DNA of 64,000 bases from Pseudoflavitalea sp. G-6-1-2 (GCF_012927185.1 NZ_JABBGB010000001.1:744001-808000); one strand, 5' to 3'. Positions 52,389 to 62,207 are shown, counted from the stretch's first letter. Made by a program: numbers and translations. The notes: generated by a model not told the origin, from the letters alone.

Positions 52389-52421
52389 ACATTTCACTCA
52401 TTCACCTGTTATTGAAAAACT

Positions 52422-53447
52422 ATGCAGTTGAAATTAAGTGTACTGGACCAAACACCGGTCCGTAGTGGAAGCAATCCTGTAGAAGCGCTGCAGGAGTCGG
52501 TAGAGCTGGCAAAACTTACAGACCAGCTTGGTTATACGCGATACTGGTTATCCGAACATCATAATACAAATACCCTTGCGGGCTCTGCACCCGAAGTGTT
52601 GATTGCAAGGCTGGCCGCAGAAACAAAACGCATGCGTTTCGGATCTGGTGGCATCATGCTGCCCAATCACAGCACTTTGAAAGTGGCGGAGAATTTCAGA
52701 TTGCTCGAAGGATTGTTTCCGGAAAGGATCGATCTCGGCATCGGACGCGCTCCGGGTGGCGACCGCTTCACTTCCAATCTGCTCAATCCTGCCAACACGT
52801 TTGATCCGCAGGAGTACGTGCAGCAGATCAGAACATTGAAAGCCATGCTTTCAGACAAAGCAGTACCCGAAAATTATGAAGGGAAAGTAAGAGCTATGCC
52901 CTTTGTTGATACCAAACCAGAACTCTGGATGCTCACTTCGAGTGGCGAAAGCGCCTACCTCGCCGCACATTTCGGAATGGCCTTGTCGTTTGCGCAATTC
53001 ATCAATCCACTCGGTGGACCGCAGGCAATGGATGCTTATCGCAATCGCTTTGTGCCTTCAGAAGAATTGAAAGAGCCGCTGGGCAATGTGGGCATATTCG
53101 CTTTTGTTTCAGACGACGAACAAAAGGTAGAAGAAGTGCGCAGCATTATCGACTTCAGATTACTGAGCTTCGAAAAAGGGCGGTACGACATCAACCCTAC
53201 TTACGCGCTCGCGAAAGCATACAACTATTCTGTTGAAGAATGGCAACGCGTTCTCTTCAACCGCCAGCGCACCGTGGTGGGCAATCCCGATCAGGTGAAG
53301 CAGCAACTCGAAGAACTGGCCACCTCCTTCGGTGTGAACGAAATTGTGATCTCTACATTTACCGAGCATAAAGCAGACAGGTTCAGAAGTTATGAACTGC
53401 TGAGCAAGATGTTTGCATTGCAGCAACAGACGGCGCTGGTGCAATAA
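52422..53447 (+). CDS. Luciferase-like flavin monooxygenase
   Basis: 341-residue TIM-barrel oxidoreductase of the bacterial luciferase-like (LLM) family: LSVLDQTPVRSG at the start, TRYWLSEHHNTNTLAGSAPE, GSGGIMLPNHSTLKVAENFR and RIDLGIGRAPGGDRFT are diagnostic for the YhbW-type MsnO8 subfamily. Uses reduced FMN or F420-like flavin; substrate unknown. Ends 3 bp before the stop of the small CsbD-like gene on the other strand. Confidence 0.93.
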   Translation: MQLKLSVLDQTPVRSGSNPVEALQESVELAKLTDQLGYTRYWLSEHHNTNTLAGSAPEVLIARLAAETKRMRFGSGGIMLPNHSTLKVAENFRLLEGLFPERIDLGIGRAPGGDRFTSNLLNPANTFDPQEYVQQIRTLKAMLSDKAVPENYEGKVRAMPFVDTKPELWMLTSSGESAYLAAHFGMALSFAQFINPLGGPQAMDAYRNRFVPSEELKEPLGNVGIFAFVSDDEQKVEEVRSIIDFRLLSFEKGRYDINPTYALAKAYNYSVEEWQRVLFNRQRTVVGNPDQVKQQLEELATSFGVNEIVISTFTEHKADRFRSYELLSKMFALQQQTALVQ

Positions 53448-53450
53448 GCA

Positions 53451-53669
53451 TCAGCCTGCTGCTGCATCGTTGTTATGCGAAATGCTCTCGATATAATTCT
53501 TCACTTCTTCCACCGACCTGTGCATTTTTGCTGACAGCCTTTGCAGCAGAGCATCTTCTTTGCCCGGCTCATACTGCAGGTCTTCGTCGGTGAGCTGCAC
53601 ATTTCGTTCCTTGATCTTTTCTTTCACTTCCTCCCAGGATGCTCCTATGTTCAATTGAATGTTTGTCAT
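53451..53669 (-). CDS. CsbD-like stress protein
   Basis: 72 residues from the ATG at 53669 (the open frame continues to 53741). NIGASWEEVKEKIKERNVQL then TDEDLQYEPGKEDALLQRLS matches the CsbD pattern W-x-x-x-K-x-K-x-x-(x)-x-L-T-D-x-D-L-x-x-x-x-G-K-x-x. Small soluble helical protein tied to general stress response in other bacteria. Function unproven. Confidence 0.82.
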   Translation of the reverse strand: MTNIQLNIGASWEEVKEKIKERNVQLTDEDLQYEPGKEDALLQRLSAKMHRSVEEVKNYIESISHNNDAAAG

Positions 53670-53784
53670 ATCAATTGGTTTTAAGAATACACCGCAAAGC
53701 ATATGCCCGCCTCCCATTGTGAAGCATGCGCATAACTGCATGAGCGAGAACAGCTATTTTGGAGGATGAGAAAAACCGCCGCAG

Positions 53785-54351
53785 CTATTGCAGCTGGGCA
53801 AAGGAAAATGTGTGTTTGTAAACCGATAGCGGATGGACGAGTTCAAGAATATCTCCCGCCATTTTTTCTGTGTGCAGGCTTTGTATCACCACTGCCGAGA
53901 GCAGGCGTGTTGAAGCCGGACGAATATTCTCCACTTCGAGTTTCCCTTCGGGAAGCAGATAAACAACCGGAATAAAAAGACAGGAACGTTTTCTCTCCGG
54001 GTAAGGAAGTTTCATCAGTGGGCAGCCTTCTTTGTGCGTGCAGATGGAACAGTAATTGTGGGTTTTTGAAGAAAGAGTGGAGGCCGCCTGCGCGCCCCCA
54101 CCCCTTTGGAGCCGGTCTATAAAAAGTTCATGATCCAGGTTCACTAAATCTTCCACTGTGTGCAGGCTGTAAACAACCTGGTTGATCTCAAGATAGTATT
54201 GATCTTTCTTTTTACCCTTATGCTCTACGTATCTCCCATAGTACCGGCTGGTAACTTTATCTTCCCATTCATGCCTGTGCCAGAGCACCGATGCGGGCAT
54301 GATCTTTTGTACGAAACGACAGTAGCTGATCAGTCTGAATCTGATTTTCAT
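53785..54351 (-). CDS. Hypothetical protein with Cys cluster
   Basis: 188 residues, no signal peptide or membrane segment. The one notable feature is THNYCSICTHKEGCPL with a further Cys in RKRSCLF: C-x2-C-x5-C plus a fourth, a possible zinc or iron-sulfur site. A basic stretch (RYVEHKGKKKDQYYLEINQV) precedes it. No relative recognised. It fills an otherwise empty gap and lies 25 bp before the head-GIN gene in the same direction. Confidence 0.55.
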   Translation of the reverse strand: MKIRFRLISYCRFVQKIMPASVLWHRHEWEDKVTSRYYGRYVEHKGKKKDQYYLEINQVVYSLHTVEDLVNLDHELFIDRLQRGGGAQAASTLSSKTHNYCSICTHKEGCPLMKLPYPERKRSCLFIPVVYLLPEGKLEVENIRPASTRLLSAVVIQSLHTEKMAGDILELVHPLSVYKHTFSFAQLQ

Positions 54352-54376
54352 CTGAACAAAAGTTGAATGCTGAACC

Positions 54377-55102
54377 TCAAATCTTGCGCACCCTTCCAGA
54401 ACCCGTTACATGCGTTTTCACGGATGAGGGATTGCCATCATACTCAATATCTCCGCTGCCCGAAATGGATGCGTCCAGAGATTCCAGCGCTTTCGATTTG
54501 ATGTCTCCCGAGCCGCTCACGTTTGCTTTCAGCTTGTTCACGTTTACGGGGAACATATCGAGATCTCCACTTCCGTTGATAGAATAAAAGCCTTCCGGAG
54601 CAGAGCCGCCCAGGCAACGAATATCACCTGAACCGGATACTTCGGCGAATAACTGGCCAGTTGCCGACACACTTTTCACATGCAGGTTTCCCGATCCGCT
54701 CACTGCAAGTTTGATATTATCGCCATTGAGATTGCTGCTCATGTGCATATCTCCCGATCCGTCGAGCAGCAGCTCTCCGATGGTTGGAGCGCTTACGCGA
54801 ATGATGATCGGATCGTGATGTCCCACGCTCTTTCCTTTCTGGAACCGGAGGTTGAGGCGACCACCTTCAACCGGCGAATCGAGAATGTCGAGAATATTCT
54901 GCTGCGCCTCGATGGTGAGACGGTGCGGCCCCTCCTGCGTTACATACACGGTTCCGTCGATGCCCGAAGAAATGCCGTAGAATGCCGATACCACTCTTTC
55001 TTCCTTCACAATGGGACCGGAGCCCTTCACTTTCTTACAGGATATCGTTCCGTAACTGCATACTGCCAGCAGCAGGGTTAATAACAGATAGTTGCTTTTC
55101 AT
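54377..55102 (-). CDS. Head-GIN domain (DUF2807) lipoprotein
   Basis: 241 residues; lipoprotein signal peptide ending SYGTISC with Cys22. The mature part is a right-handed beta-helix-like fold of repeats built on S-G-S-G-D/N-[IL] (DGSGDMHMS, SGSGNLHVKS, SGSGDIRCLG, NGSGDLDMFP, SGSGDIKSKA, SGSGDIEYDG), the DUF2807 head-GIN pattern. Probably an outer-membrane or surface lipoprotein of unknown role. Confidence 0.92.
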   Translation of the reverse strand: MKSNYLLLTLLLAVCSYGTISCKKVKGSGPIVKEERVVSAFYGISSGIDGTVYVTQEGPHRLTIEAQQNILDILDSPVEGGRLNLRFQKGKSVGHHDPIIIRVSAPTIGELLLDGSGDMHMSSNLNGDNIKLAVSGSGNLHVKSVSATGQLFAEVSGSGDIRCLGGSAPEGFYSINGSGDLDMFPVNVNKLKANVSGSGDIKSKALESLDASISGSGDIEYDGNPSSVKTHVTGSGRVRKI

Positions 55103-55139
55103 AACTGATCAAAGGTTTAATGTAGTGTTTGAAAAATAC

Positions 55140-56009
55140 CTATTCGATAATTTCTGAAAGCTCTGTTTCCGACACCGTTCCAAACCATCCGAGAATCTTA
55201 TTCTTGCTGTCTGCTTTGTTCGACTTCATATTGTAAGGCACGTTCGCCAGCACTTTTGCAAAGAGTCCACCATTCGATAATTGCTCGGTGAGCATGTTGA
55301 TGAATTTGTGATCTTCTTTGCTGATGCCGCGCATCACCACTTTTACAACATCGCCTTTCTGGTAAGGTTTTTTGCCGGAAGTAATGCCTTCGCGAAGCGG
55401 AACGATGAAGTTGAATCCGTCGCTGTTGGCATCGTCATAATATGCGCCATCGATGCTCCACATTTCGTTCACGTTCTGATTAAGTGATCCGTTGAGGTAG
55501 GTGCGGATCCAGTAGTAATCGGTTTGTCCTCTCAGATCCACTGCATAGAACTTGGCGTAGTATCCTTTTTTCTCATCACCTTTTTCTTCTTTGTATTCGT
55601 AGGTGATGGAATCCACCGGCGCTACGCGGTTCAGCTTATCGGTTGCTTCAAAAACTTCGCCCTGCCAGTTTATGGTGAGCTTGTATTCGTGGCCGATTAC
55701 TCCGATAGCCACACCTGCACCGGGATTGTGACGGTAAGCGCCGTTGCTGAAATTGAAATTGTATGTTTTGTTGAGCGTGATATCGGTCAGCGTCATCTGT
55801 GCATCATCGATCACAGGAGGCGTTGAGTTATCGAGATATCCTACTGCACGCTGGAATTTGATCAGCTGCTCACCCGGTTTGTTGGTGATCCATGCATCGA
55901 TATAAGGAACAGGTTCTCCTGCAGGCACTTTCAGGTCAATCACTTTTTCGCAGCTCGCAAATAAACCTGCCGAGACAATCGCAATTATATATAGACTTAA
56001 TTTTTTCAT
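55140..56009 (-). CDS. DUF4249 lipoprotein, partner of the TonB-dependent receptor
   Basis: 289 residues; lipobox GLFASC with Cys20, then EKVIDLKVPAGEPVPYIDAW typical of DUF4249. It follows the TonB-dependent receptor by 11 bp on the same strand. This receptor-DUF4249 pairing is widespread in Bacteroidota, where the lipoprotein is thought to sit at the outer membrane next to the receptor, in a way like SusD with SusC. The ligand is unknown. Confidence 0.9.
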   Translation of the reverse strand: MKKLSLYIIAIVSAGLFASCEKVIDLKVPAGEPVPYIDAWITNKPGEQLIKFQRAVGYLDNSTPPVIDDAQMTLTDITLNKTYNFNFSNGAYRHNPGAGVAIGVIGHEYKLTINWQGEVFEATDKLNRVAPVDSITYEYKEEKGDEKKGYYAKFYAVDLRGQTDYYWIRTYLNGSLNQNVNEMWSIDGAYYDDANSDGFNFIVPLREGITSGKKPYQKGDVVKVVMRGISKEDHKFINMLTEQLSNGGLFAKVLANVPYNMKSNKADSKNKILGWFGTVSETELSEIIE

Positions 56010-56020
56010 TGCTGTAGATT

Positions 56021-58408
56021 TTAGAATTTGAAGTTCCAGGTAATGGAAGGAATGATCGATCCGAGAATGCTCAGACGTACTGCTTCTCTTTTTGCAGCAT
56101 CATCTTCATTCTGTCTGAAATAGATGGTGTATGCGTTCTGACGTGCGTACACGTTGTAGATACCGAATACCCATTCCTGCTTCATGCGTTTGCCCTGGCG
56201 ACCTTTCATGGTGGCAGCAATATCCAGTCTGTGATAAGCTGGCAATCTGAAATTATTACGTTTGCCGTCTGTGTTGTATGGGATGGGAATACCCTGGATA
56301 TCCAATTTCACATTCGGATAGGTAGCTGGTGTACCGGAACCGTAGTTGAAGTTGGCGCTCACGCTCCATTTTGTATTGAGCTCGCGAGTTACTGCAAGGT
56401 TCAGTACGTGAGTGCGGTCGTAGCGGTTGAGGAACCAGTCGTTGTTGCTGATGCCTTCTGTTTTGCGGTAAGAACGGCTCCATGTGTAGTTGATCCATCC
56501 CTGCCATTTGCCGGTTTCTTTCTTCACTTCCAATTCAACACCATAAGATTTGCCTTTGCCTGTAAGAAGGTCTGCTTCTACCTGCGGGTTGAGATCGAGT
56601 CTGGAGTTGTCGATATAATCGAGCACATTCGACATTCTCTTGTAGAATACTTCCGCAGACAATTCCACATTGAGGAATTCGGGAACCGATACCACACCTA
56701 CTGAAACCTGATCGGTTACAGACGGATTGATATTGTTGGTGCTGGGGAAATACAGATCCACCGGTGTTGGTGATGCTGTATTGCTCAGCAGGTGCATGAA
56801 CTGCGAAGAGCGTGCATAACCAGCTTTGAGGTAAGTATTCTTTTTCAGTTCATAGCGGATAGAAACGCGTGGCTCCAGATAAGTCCAGTCTGCAACTTTC
56901 TTTTTCTTGCCGCTGCCGTCTCCCACTATTTCTTCGTAAGCAAGCGGTTTGCGTGTATTGGCAACTGTATCTCTGAAATGATAAACAGATGAGTTGCTGA
57001 GGTATGCGTAGTAGTTCATACGAACACCGGCCTGAACGGTGAGGGCTTTGCTAACCTTCCAGGTATCTTCGAGGTAGGCTGCTGCTTCTGCTCCGTATCT
57101 GCGAACAAGATTGATCTGTGCTTTGTTGCCATCGTCGTCCATGATTCCTTTTCCGGGGAAAAAGTTATACATGGTGAAAGACAAACCTGTTTTCAGCTGG
57201 TGCTTGCTGCTCACATACCAGGTAAGTGATGGCTTGATGCCATAAGTTTGAATATCTGATTTCCAGCTGTACGACTGCTGCTTGGTGTCTTTCGCTTCTG
57301 TATTGAACTTAAGGCTATAGTCGTATTTAGAATAGTACACGCTGGTATTGAGGAACAACTTGGGAGTAAAGAGGTGGTTCCAGCGAAGCGTGGTGGTCAT
57401 ATTACCCCAATCCATATTCGCTTGTTTGGTTCCGAATACATCTCTTCCGTAGTAGCCGCTGAGATAAAGGGTGTTCTTATCGTCGAGCTGCCAGTTGCCT
57501 TTTGCAGTAAGGTCGTAGAAGTAGAACTTGTTGTCGCGCTCTTCTTTTTTACGAGCAGGTTTGCTGAGGATGTCGATATACGATCTGCGGCCTGCAATGA
57601 TGAATGATGATTTGTCTTTCTTTAATGGTCCTTCGATGCTGATGCGGCTGAAGATGCTGCTGATACCGCCATTCACCGACAACTTCTGGTTGTTACCGTC
57701 TTTCATGCGGATGTCGAGCACAGAAGAAGTTCTTCCGCCGAACTCCGAAGGGAATGCTCCTTTATATAAAGTAACATTCTTTACCGCATCGGGATTGAAC
57801 ACGGAGAAGAAGCCGAGCATGTGCGAAGAGTTGTATACCGGCGCTTCGTCCATAATGATGAGGTTCTCATCTACGTTACCGCCGCGCACGTTGAAACCAT
57901 TGGCGCCTTCACCTACCGATGTGATACCGGGCAGTGTGAGCATGGCTTTCAGTACATCGGGCTCTCCCAGAAATGCCGGGATCTTTTTGATCTGTCCGAT
58001 GCTCATCTGCTGAATGCCGAGTGCAACAGTATTGGTGCGGCGCAATCTTCTTTCGCCGGTTACCACTACTTCGTCCAGATTGCCAGCCGATGATTTCATC
58101 TGCAGATCAAGTGCCTGATTATCGTTAAGGTCTATTTCTTTTGTAATTACCGCGAAGCCTGCATAGGTGGTGGTTAAAGTGTATTTGCCTGCAGGCAGGG
58201 AGATGGAGAAGAATCCATATCCATTGGTTTGAACAGTGGCATTGCCAGGGTTTACATTGATAGTGGCATTGATCAGAACTTCACCATTGGATGCATCTTT
58301 CACATAGCCGCTGATGGTAAACTTCTTTGATGGTTGTGCAAAGCCGCCCAATACTGTGGTTAGCAGGATAAGTATAACCGAAAGTATCCGGATCGTCGAA
58401 CGTATCAT
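56021..58408 (-). CDS. TonB-dependent outer-membrane receptor
   Basis: 795 residues from the ATG at 58408 (the open frame continues to 58525). Signal peptide IRILSVILILLTTVLGGFAQ; carboxypeptidase-regulatory-like domain about 25-110 (ISGYVKDASNGEVLINATIN); plug domain about 115-245 (LDEVVVTGERR, GEGANGFNVRGGNVDENLII, NPDAVKNVTLYKGAFPSEFG, GRTSSVLDIRMK), and a 22-strand barrel ending SIIPSITWNFKF. Ligand cannot be read; the DUF4249 partner follows. A short GC-rich hairpin (CCCC TACAC GGGG) lies upstream at about 58454-58466. Confidence 0.93.
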   Translation of the reverse strand: MIRSTIRILSVILILLTTVLGGFAQPSKKFTISGYVKDASNGEVLINATINVNPGNATVQTNGYGFFSISLPAGKYTLTTTYAGFAVITKEIDLNDNQALDLQMKSSAGNLDEVVVTGERRLRRTNTVALGIQQMSIGQIKKIPAFLGEPDVLKAMLTLPGITSVGEGANGFNVRGGNVDENLIIMDEAPVYNSSHMLGFFSVFNPDAVKNVTLYKGAFPSEFGGRTSSVLDIRMKDGNNQKLSVNGGISSIFSRISIEGPLKKDKSSFIIAGRRSYIDILSKPARKKEERDNKFYFYDLTAKGNWQLDDKNTLYLSGYYGRDVFGTKQANMDWGNMTTTLRWNHLFTPKLFLNTSVYYSKYDYSLKFNTEAKDTKQQSYSWKSDIQTYGIKPSLTWYVSSKHQLKTGLSFTMYNFFPGKGIMDDDGNKAQINLVRRYGAEAAAYLEDTWKVSKALTVQAGVRMNYYAYLSNSSVYHFRDTVANTRKPLAYEEIVGDGSGKKKKVADWTYLEPRVSIRYELKKNTYLKAGYARSSQFMHLLSNTASPTPVDLYFPSTNNINPSVTDQVSVGVVSVPEFLNVELSAEVFYKRMSNVLDYIDNSRLDLNPQVEADLLTGKGKSYGVELEVKKETGKWQGWINYTWSRSYRKTEGISNNDWFLNRYDRTHVLNLAVTRELNTKWSVSANFNYGSGTPATYPNVKLDIQGIPIPYNTDGKRNNFRLPAYHRLDIAATMKGRQGKRMKQEWVFGIYNVYARQNAYTIYFRQNEDDAAKREAVRLSILGSIIPSITWNFKF

Positions 58409-58555
58409 AAATTGATTGTTTAGGTGAATATGACAACGAACAATTGGTTTTCCCCTACACGGGGTCCCCTGTTTTGAAAAAATTAACAAATATCGTTCAG
58501 GGTGAGGTAAACGGGATGCAATCACTACTTAATATAACATAGGTCGTATTTTATT

Positions 58556-58563
58556 TACTTTTG
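58556..58563 (+). promoter_or_regulatory. -7 promoter element for the EamA transporter
   Basis: TACTTTTG, an exact TAnnTTTG match, about 30 bp before the ATG at 58593. Divergent to the TonB receptor. Confidence 0.55.
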
Positions 58564-58592
58564 CATCCCCTTAGCGAACTAAACTGAAGAAA

Positions 58593-59498
58593 ATGACTAT
58601 GGAAGTGACGATGAAAAATGATAAATCGAGAGCCCTGCTCTTGTTTTCCGCGGGTGTTGCGTTCGCATTTCTCTGGGCTTCGGCAGCCGCTGCTACCAAG
58701 CTTGGACTGAAATCCGCACAACCGTTCGTTATATGTGTGGCGCGATTTTTCCTCGCGGGTGTGATAATGCTCTTTATTTCGCATGGTATTCTGCGCAAGC
58801 GGCTCCCTTCAGGTAAAGAATGGAAACAGCTGGCCATCTATGGCTTTCTCAATATTGCCTTGTATCTCGGATTATATGTAGTGGCCATGCAGAATGTTTC
58901 TGCCGGATTGAGTTCCATGAGCATCGCCACCAATCCCGTACTGATCAGTTTAATCAGTGCGCTGCTGTTCAGGCAACGCATCAAAGCTGCCACCTGGATA
59001 AGTCTGCTGCTTTGTTCACTGGGTGTATTGATTGCAGCATACCCTTTATTGCAATCGAGTTTTGCCACTCCAACCGGATTGATCATTCTCTTCTGCAGCA
59101 TGCTCAGCTATTCGATCGGTGTACTTTATTTTTCAAAACAACAATGGAATGATCTCGATGTAATCACCATCAACGGATGGCAGACCCTTCTTGGCGGTAT
59201 TTTCATTCTTCCATTTGCTGCATTCACCTACGACTCTTCGCTGAATCATTTCGATCTGCGATTTACCGGTTCCATATTATGGTTAGCCATTCCCGTTTCG
59301 ATTGTGGCCGTACAGATCTGGTTATTTCTGTTGCGCGATAACCCTGTAAAAGCATCGTTCTGGTTGTTTCTTTGTCCGGTGTTTGGGTATCTGATCGCCA
59401 ATGTGGTGATGCAGGAACCCATCAGTGTTTATACAGTAACCGGTCTGGCCCTTGTTATTGGTGGACTTTATCTGGTACAACGGGCAAAGAAGGGATGA
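58593..59498 (+). CDS. EamA-family (DMT) transporter
   Basis: 301 residues, ten helices as two five-helix EamA repeats: ASAAAATKLGLKSAQPFVIC to NVSAGLSSMSIATNPVLISL, and GLIILFCSMLSYSIGVLYFS to VKASFWLFLCPVFGYLIANV, ending GLALVIGGLYLVQRAKKG. Probable exporter of a metabolite or amino acid; substrate unknown. In-frame ATGs at 58599 and 58611 are also possible starts. Confidence 0.93.
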   Translation: MTMEVTMKNDKSRALLLFSAGVAFAFLWASAAAATKLGLKSAQPFVICVARFFLAGVIMLFISHGILRKRLPSGKEWKQLAIYGFLNIALYLGLYVVAMQNVSAGLSSMSIATNPVLISLISALLFRQRIKAATWISLLLCSLGVLIAAYPLLQSSFATPTGLIILFCSMLSYSIGVLYFSKQQWNDLDVITINGWQTLLGGIFILPFAAFTYDSSLNHFDLRFTGSILWLAIPVSIVAVQIWLFLLRDNPVKASFWLFLCPVFGYLIANVVMQEPISVYTVTGLALVIGGLYLVQRAKKG

Positions 59499-59588
59499 TC
59501 TGGATATTACATATTAATAGTACCGTATATACTTTTTTTACATCTTTTTTATACCGGTAAGCTTCTACCATAATCACAATATTTTGGG

Positions 59589-59596
59589 TATATTTG
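59589..59596 (+). promoter_or_regulatory. -7 promoter element upstream of the PAS kinase
   Basis: TATATTTG, an exact TAnnTTTG match. Start near 59602 would leave a leader of about 155 nt before the ATG at 59758. The rest of the gap 59499-59757 shows T-rich runs but no hairpin that I trust. Confidence 0.45.
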
Positions 59597-59757
59597 GAAA
59601 CAAGCTCTGATAGCAATTACTCCATACCAGCCCATCAGCTGAGACCTTTTTTTAAGCCCCGAACAATAGTTGTTCTGATTGTAGCATCAGGTTCCTGAAC
59701 TAAATCGTGTGCTGTCTCTGGCAGCAGCTAATCATTATTATTAACTACCAATTAATC

Positions 59758-62007
59758 ATGCGAACTGCGTTGATCAGCTCTGGCATTCCAGGGCAGGCCC
59801 GGCATTCATCGCGTACAGCCACTGCTGCGCAACAGCACCTGCTCGATCAGGCAGATAACCTGTTGGCATTGGTGGAGCATATAGAAGGTCTTGTATGGAG
59901 CATCGACCGCAATATGCGCTACGTGATTCTCAATGCGGCTCTCCGCAAAAAAATTCAGGAAGTGCTGGGCGTGGATGCCTCACCGGGAGACAGCATGATC
60001 GATCTGCTCGGCATGCTCGATCCTGCTAAAAAAGCCGAATGGGAAAGGATCTATCAGAATGCCTTTAAAGGCAAAGCCCATCGCATGATCCAGAAATTCA
60101 TCCTTCAGAACAAACCTACTTTCTACGATATCTCCATCAATCCCATCAGAAAGGGAAATACGGTTATTGGTCTCAGTTGCTATGCACACGACGTAACCGA
60201 AAAGATCACCTACGATGCCCGCCTCAAAGCCAGTGAAGCACATTTCAGGGCATTGATCGAAAACAGCACAGACATTATTGTTGTACTGAATAAAGAAGGG
60301 CAGATCATTTACGGAAGCCCGTCTCTTCAGAATCACTTTGGCATCTCTCCCGAAGAATACCTGCATACCATCGGCTTCGAATATGTTCACGAAGATTACC
60401 GGAATGAGGCCATGCAGAAGTTTCAGGAAGTGATGAAGAAATACAACAAGCAGGTATTTCTCCGAACCAAAATAGTTCGCAACGATGGCGCTACCATTAT
60501 TGTAGAAGGCGTTGCCACCAATCTGCTGAACAAAGATGAGATCAGTGGCATCGTATGCAATTTCAGAGATGTTACGGAAAGAATCGAAGCAGAAGAAGCC
60601 CAGAAAGCAATCGACCTCAAATTCAAAGCGCTGATCGAAAACAGTGCAGACCTCATTATGATGGCCAATGCTACCGGACAGTTCACTTATGGTTCTCCTT
60701 CCGTGAAGAAGTTGCTCGGATATGCTTCAAAGGATTACATCAATAAGCATGTGTTCACATTCATACATCCGGATAGCGTGCCCGATGCGCAGCAGCTCCT
60801 CGGAGGGCTGATGCAGAACCCCGGCAAATCGATGACCATCTACCTCACGCTGCTGCACAAGAACGGCAAGCCTGTTCAGGTGGAAGGCATTGCCAGCAAT
60901 TTTCTGCATGTTCCCGGCATCGAAGCGCTGGTGGCCAATTTCAGAGATATCACCGAACGAAAGAAAGCGCAGAAACGCATTCTCGAATCGGAAAATCTGT
61001 ATCGAAATCTGTTCAACAAAAGTCCGCTTCCCATCTGCGTTTGCGACGCAGACACGCTCGCTTTTCTCGAAGCGAATGAAGCAGCAGTAAAACATTATGG
61101 GTATTCGCGAAAAGAATTTCTGTCGATGACAGCTTTCAACATCGCTTCACCTGAAGATCATTCATCCCTGAAAACATTGTTGCAGTCTGGCAAAAAGCCC
61201 AGTGGCGACAGATTGCTGCGCAAGCATATCAGAAAGAACGGAGAGATCATGTATGCAGAAATCATCAGCCATGTTATTACGTATCGTGGCCGTGAAAGTT
61301 ATATGATCCTCGCCAACGACATCACCGAGAAAGTGAAGCTGCGGCAAGATCTGGTGGAAGAAAAGATCCATCGTCAGAAGGAGATCATGAAAGCCAGTAT
61401 CGATGCACAGGAAAAAGAACGGGAAGAGATCGGAAGAGAGATGCACGACAATGTAACGCAGATACTCACCACCGCAAGGCTCTGTCTCAGTCTGGTGGCA
61501 GATACCACCAATCCCGATCCGATGATCACGCGCAGCAGCGACATCATTGCCGTGGCTATCGAAGAGATCAGAAAACTATCCAAAGACCTTACACAAAGTT
61601 ATCATCGCGAAGTAGGATTGCAGCTTTCGCTCGAAGATCTTACAGACAGCATCCGAACAGCCGGACAACTGCAGGTAGATTTCAAATTCAATATTGCCAA
61701 CGAATACCAGATAGACGACAAACTGAAGATGACCATCTTCCGCATTGCACAGGAGCAACTGAACAATGTGCTGAAACATGCGAAAGCCAGGCGGGTAGCT
61801 ATTTCGGTTACACAAGAGAGTGACAGCATCCTGCTGAGCATCGATGATGATGGCAAAGGCTTCAACGTGCGCGAAAAAAGGAATGGCATTGGTTTGCAGA
61901 ACATCATCAACCGCGCCGACCTCTTCAATGGAAGAGTAAAAATAGAATCATCGCCAGGCAAAGGTTGCCAGATGAGCATTCATTTCAAATTACCTGAGCC
62001 GTTGTAA
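59758..62007 (+). CDS. PAS-rich sensor histidine kinase of the NarL/DegS (HisKA_3) type
   Basis: 749 residues from the ATG at 59758; no membrane segment. Four PAS domains at about 45-155, 165-280, 290-400 and 410-525 (YGSPSLQNHFGISPEEYLHT and FTYGSPSVKKLLGYASKDYI are clear repeats, each closing with a D-I/V-T-E-R/K tail). Kinase core: EEIGREMHDNVTQILTTARL with H563 in the HisKA_3 dimerisation domain, then FRIAQEQLNNVLKHAKARRV, DDGKGFNVREKRNGIGLQNI. It should pair with a LuxR-type regulator, but none is adjacent. Soluble PAS sensing points to an internal signal. Confidence 0.94.
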   Translation: MRTALISSGIPGQARHSSRTATAAQQHLLDQADNLLALVEHIEGLVWSIDRNMRYVILNAALRKKIQEVLGVDASPGDSMIDLLGMLDPAKKAEWERIYQNAFKGKAHRMIQKFILQNKPTFYDISINPIRKGNTVIGLSCYAHDVTEKITYDARLKASEAHFRALIENSTDIIVVLNKEGQIIYGSPSLQNHFGISPEEYLHTIGFEYVHEDYRNEAMQKFQEVMKKYNKQVFLRTKIVRNDGATIIVEGVATNLLNKDEISGIVCNFRDVTERIEAEEAQKAIDLKFKALIENSADLIMMANATGQFTYGSPSVKKLLGYASKDYINKHVFTFIHPDSVPDAQQLLGGLMQNPGKSMTIYLTLLHKNGKPVQVEGIASNFLHVPGIEALVANFRDITERKKAQKRILESENLYRNLFNKSPLPICVCDADTLAFLEANEAAVKHYGYSRKEFLSMTAFNIASPEDHSSLKTLLQSGKKPSGDRLLRKHIRKNGEIMYAEIISHVITYRGRESYMILANDITEKVKLRQDLVEEKIHRQKEIMKASIDAQEKEREEIGREMHDNVTQILTTARLCLSLVADTTNPDPMITRSSDIIAVAIEEIRKLSKDLTQSYHREVGLQLSLEDLTDSIRTAGQLQVDFKFNIANEYQIDDKLKMTIFRIAQEQLNNVLKHAKARRVAISVTQESDSILLSIDDDGKGFNVREKRNGIGLQNIINRADLFNGRVKIESSPGKGCQMSIHFKLPEPL

Positions 62008-62053
62008 CCAGCACCAGTCGGGCAGTTCCAATTCGTTTCGGAGTGCCCGGTCG

Positions 62054-62162
62054 CTCGCGTTTCGCGAGTAACTTATATTTCTTTGCCTCCGGCGAAGTAT
62101 TGTGCCTCACGGCGCGGAGTCGCCAGAGGCGACCTTCATATTCCTCACTCGCCAGAGGCGAG
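62054..62162. repeat. Cluster of four small tri-loop hairpins
   Basis: Four perfect or near-perfect 6-bp stems with 3-nt loops lie within 109 bp: CTCGCG-TTT-CGCGAG (62054-62068), TTTGCC-TCC-GGCGAA (62082-62096, one G-U), GTCGCC-AGA-GGCGAC (62119-62133), and CTCGCC-AGA-GGCGAG (62148-62162). The last two are near-identical copies. They lie between the convergent PAS kinase and thioesterase genes. Intergenic hairpin repeat of unknown family; it could stop transcription from both sides. Confidence 0.75.
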
Positions 62163-62207
62163 CGAGGGCGGCTCCCGAAGTAAATGTAACAGGCCTTCAG
62201 ACGCAGC

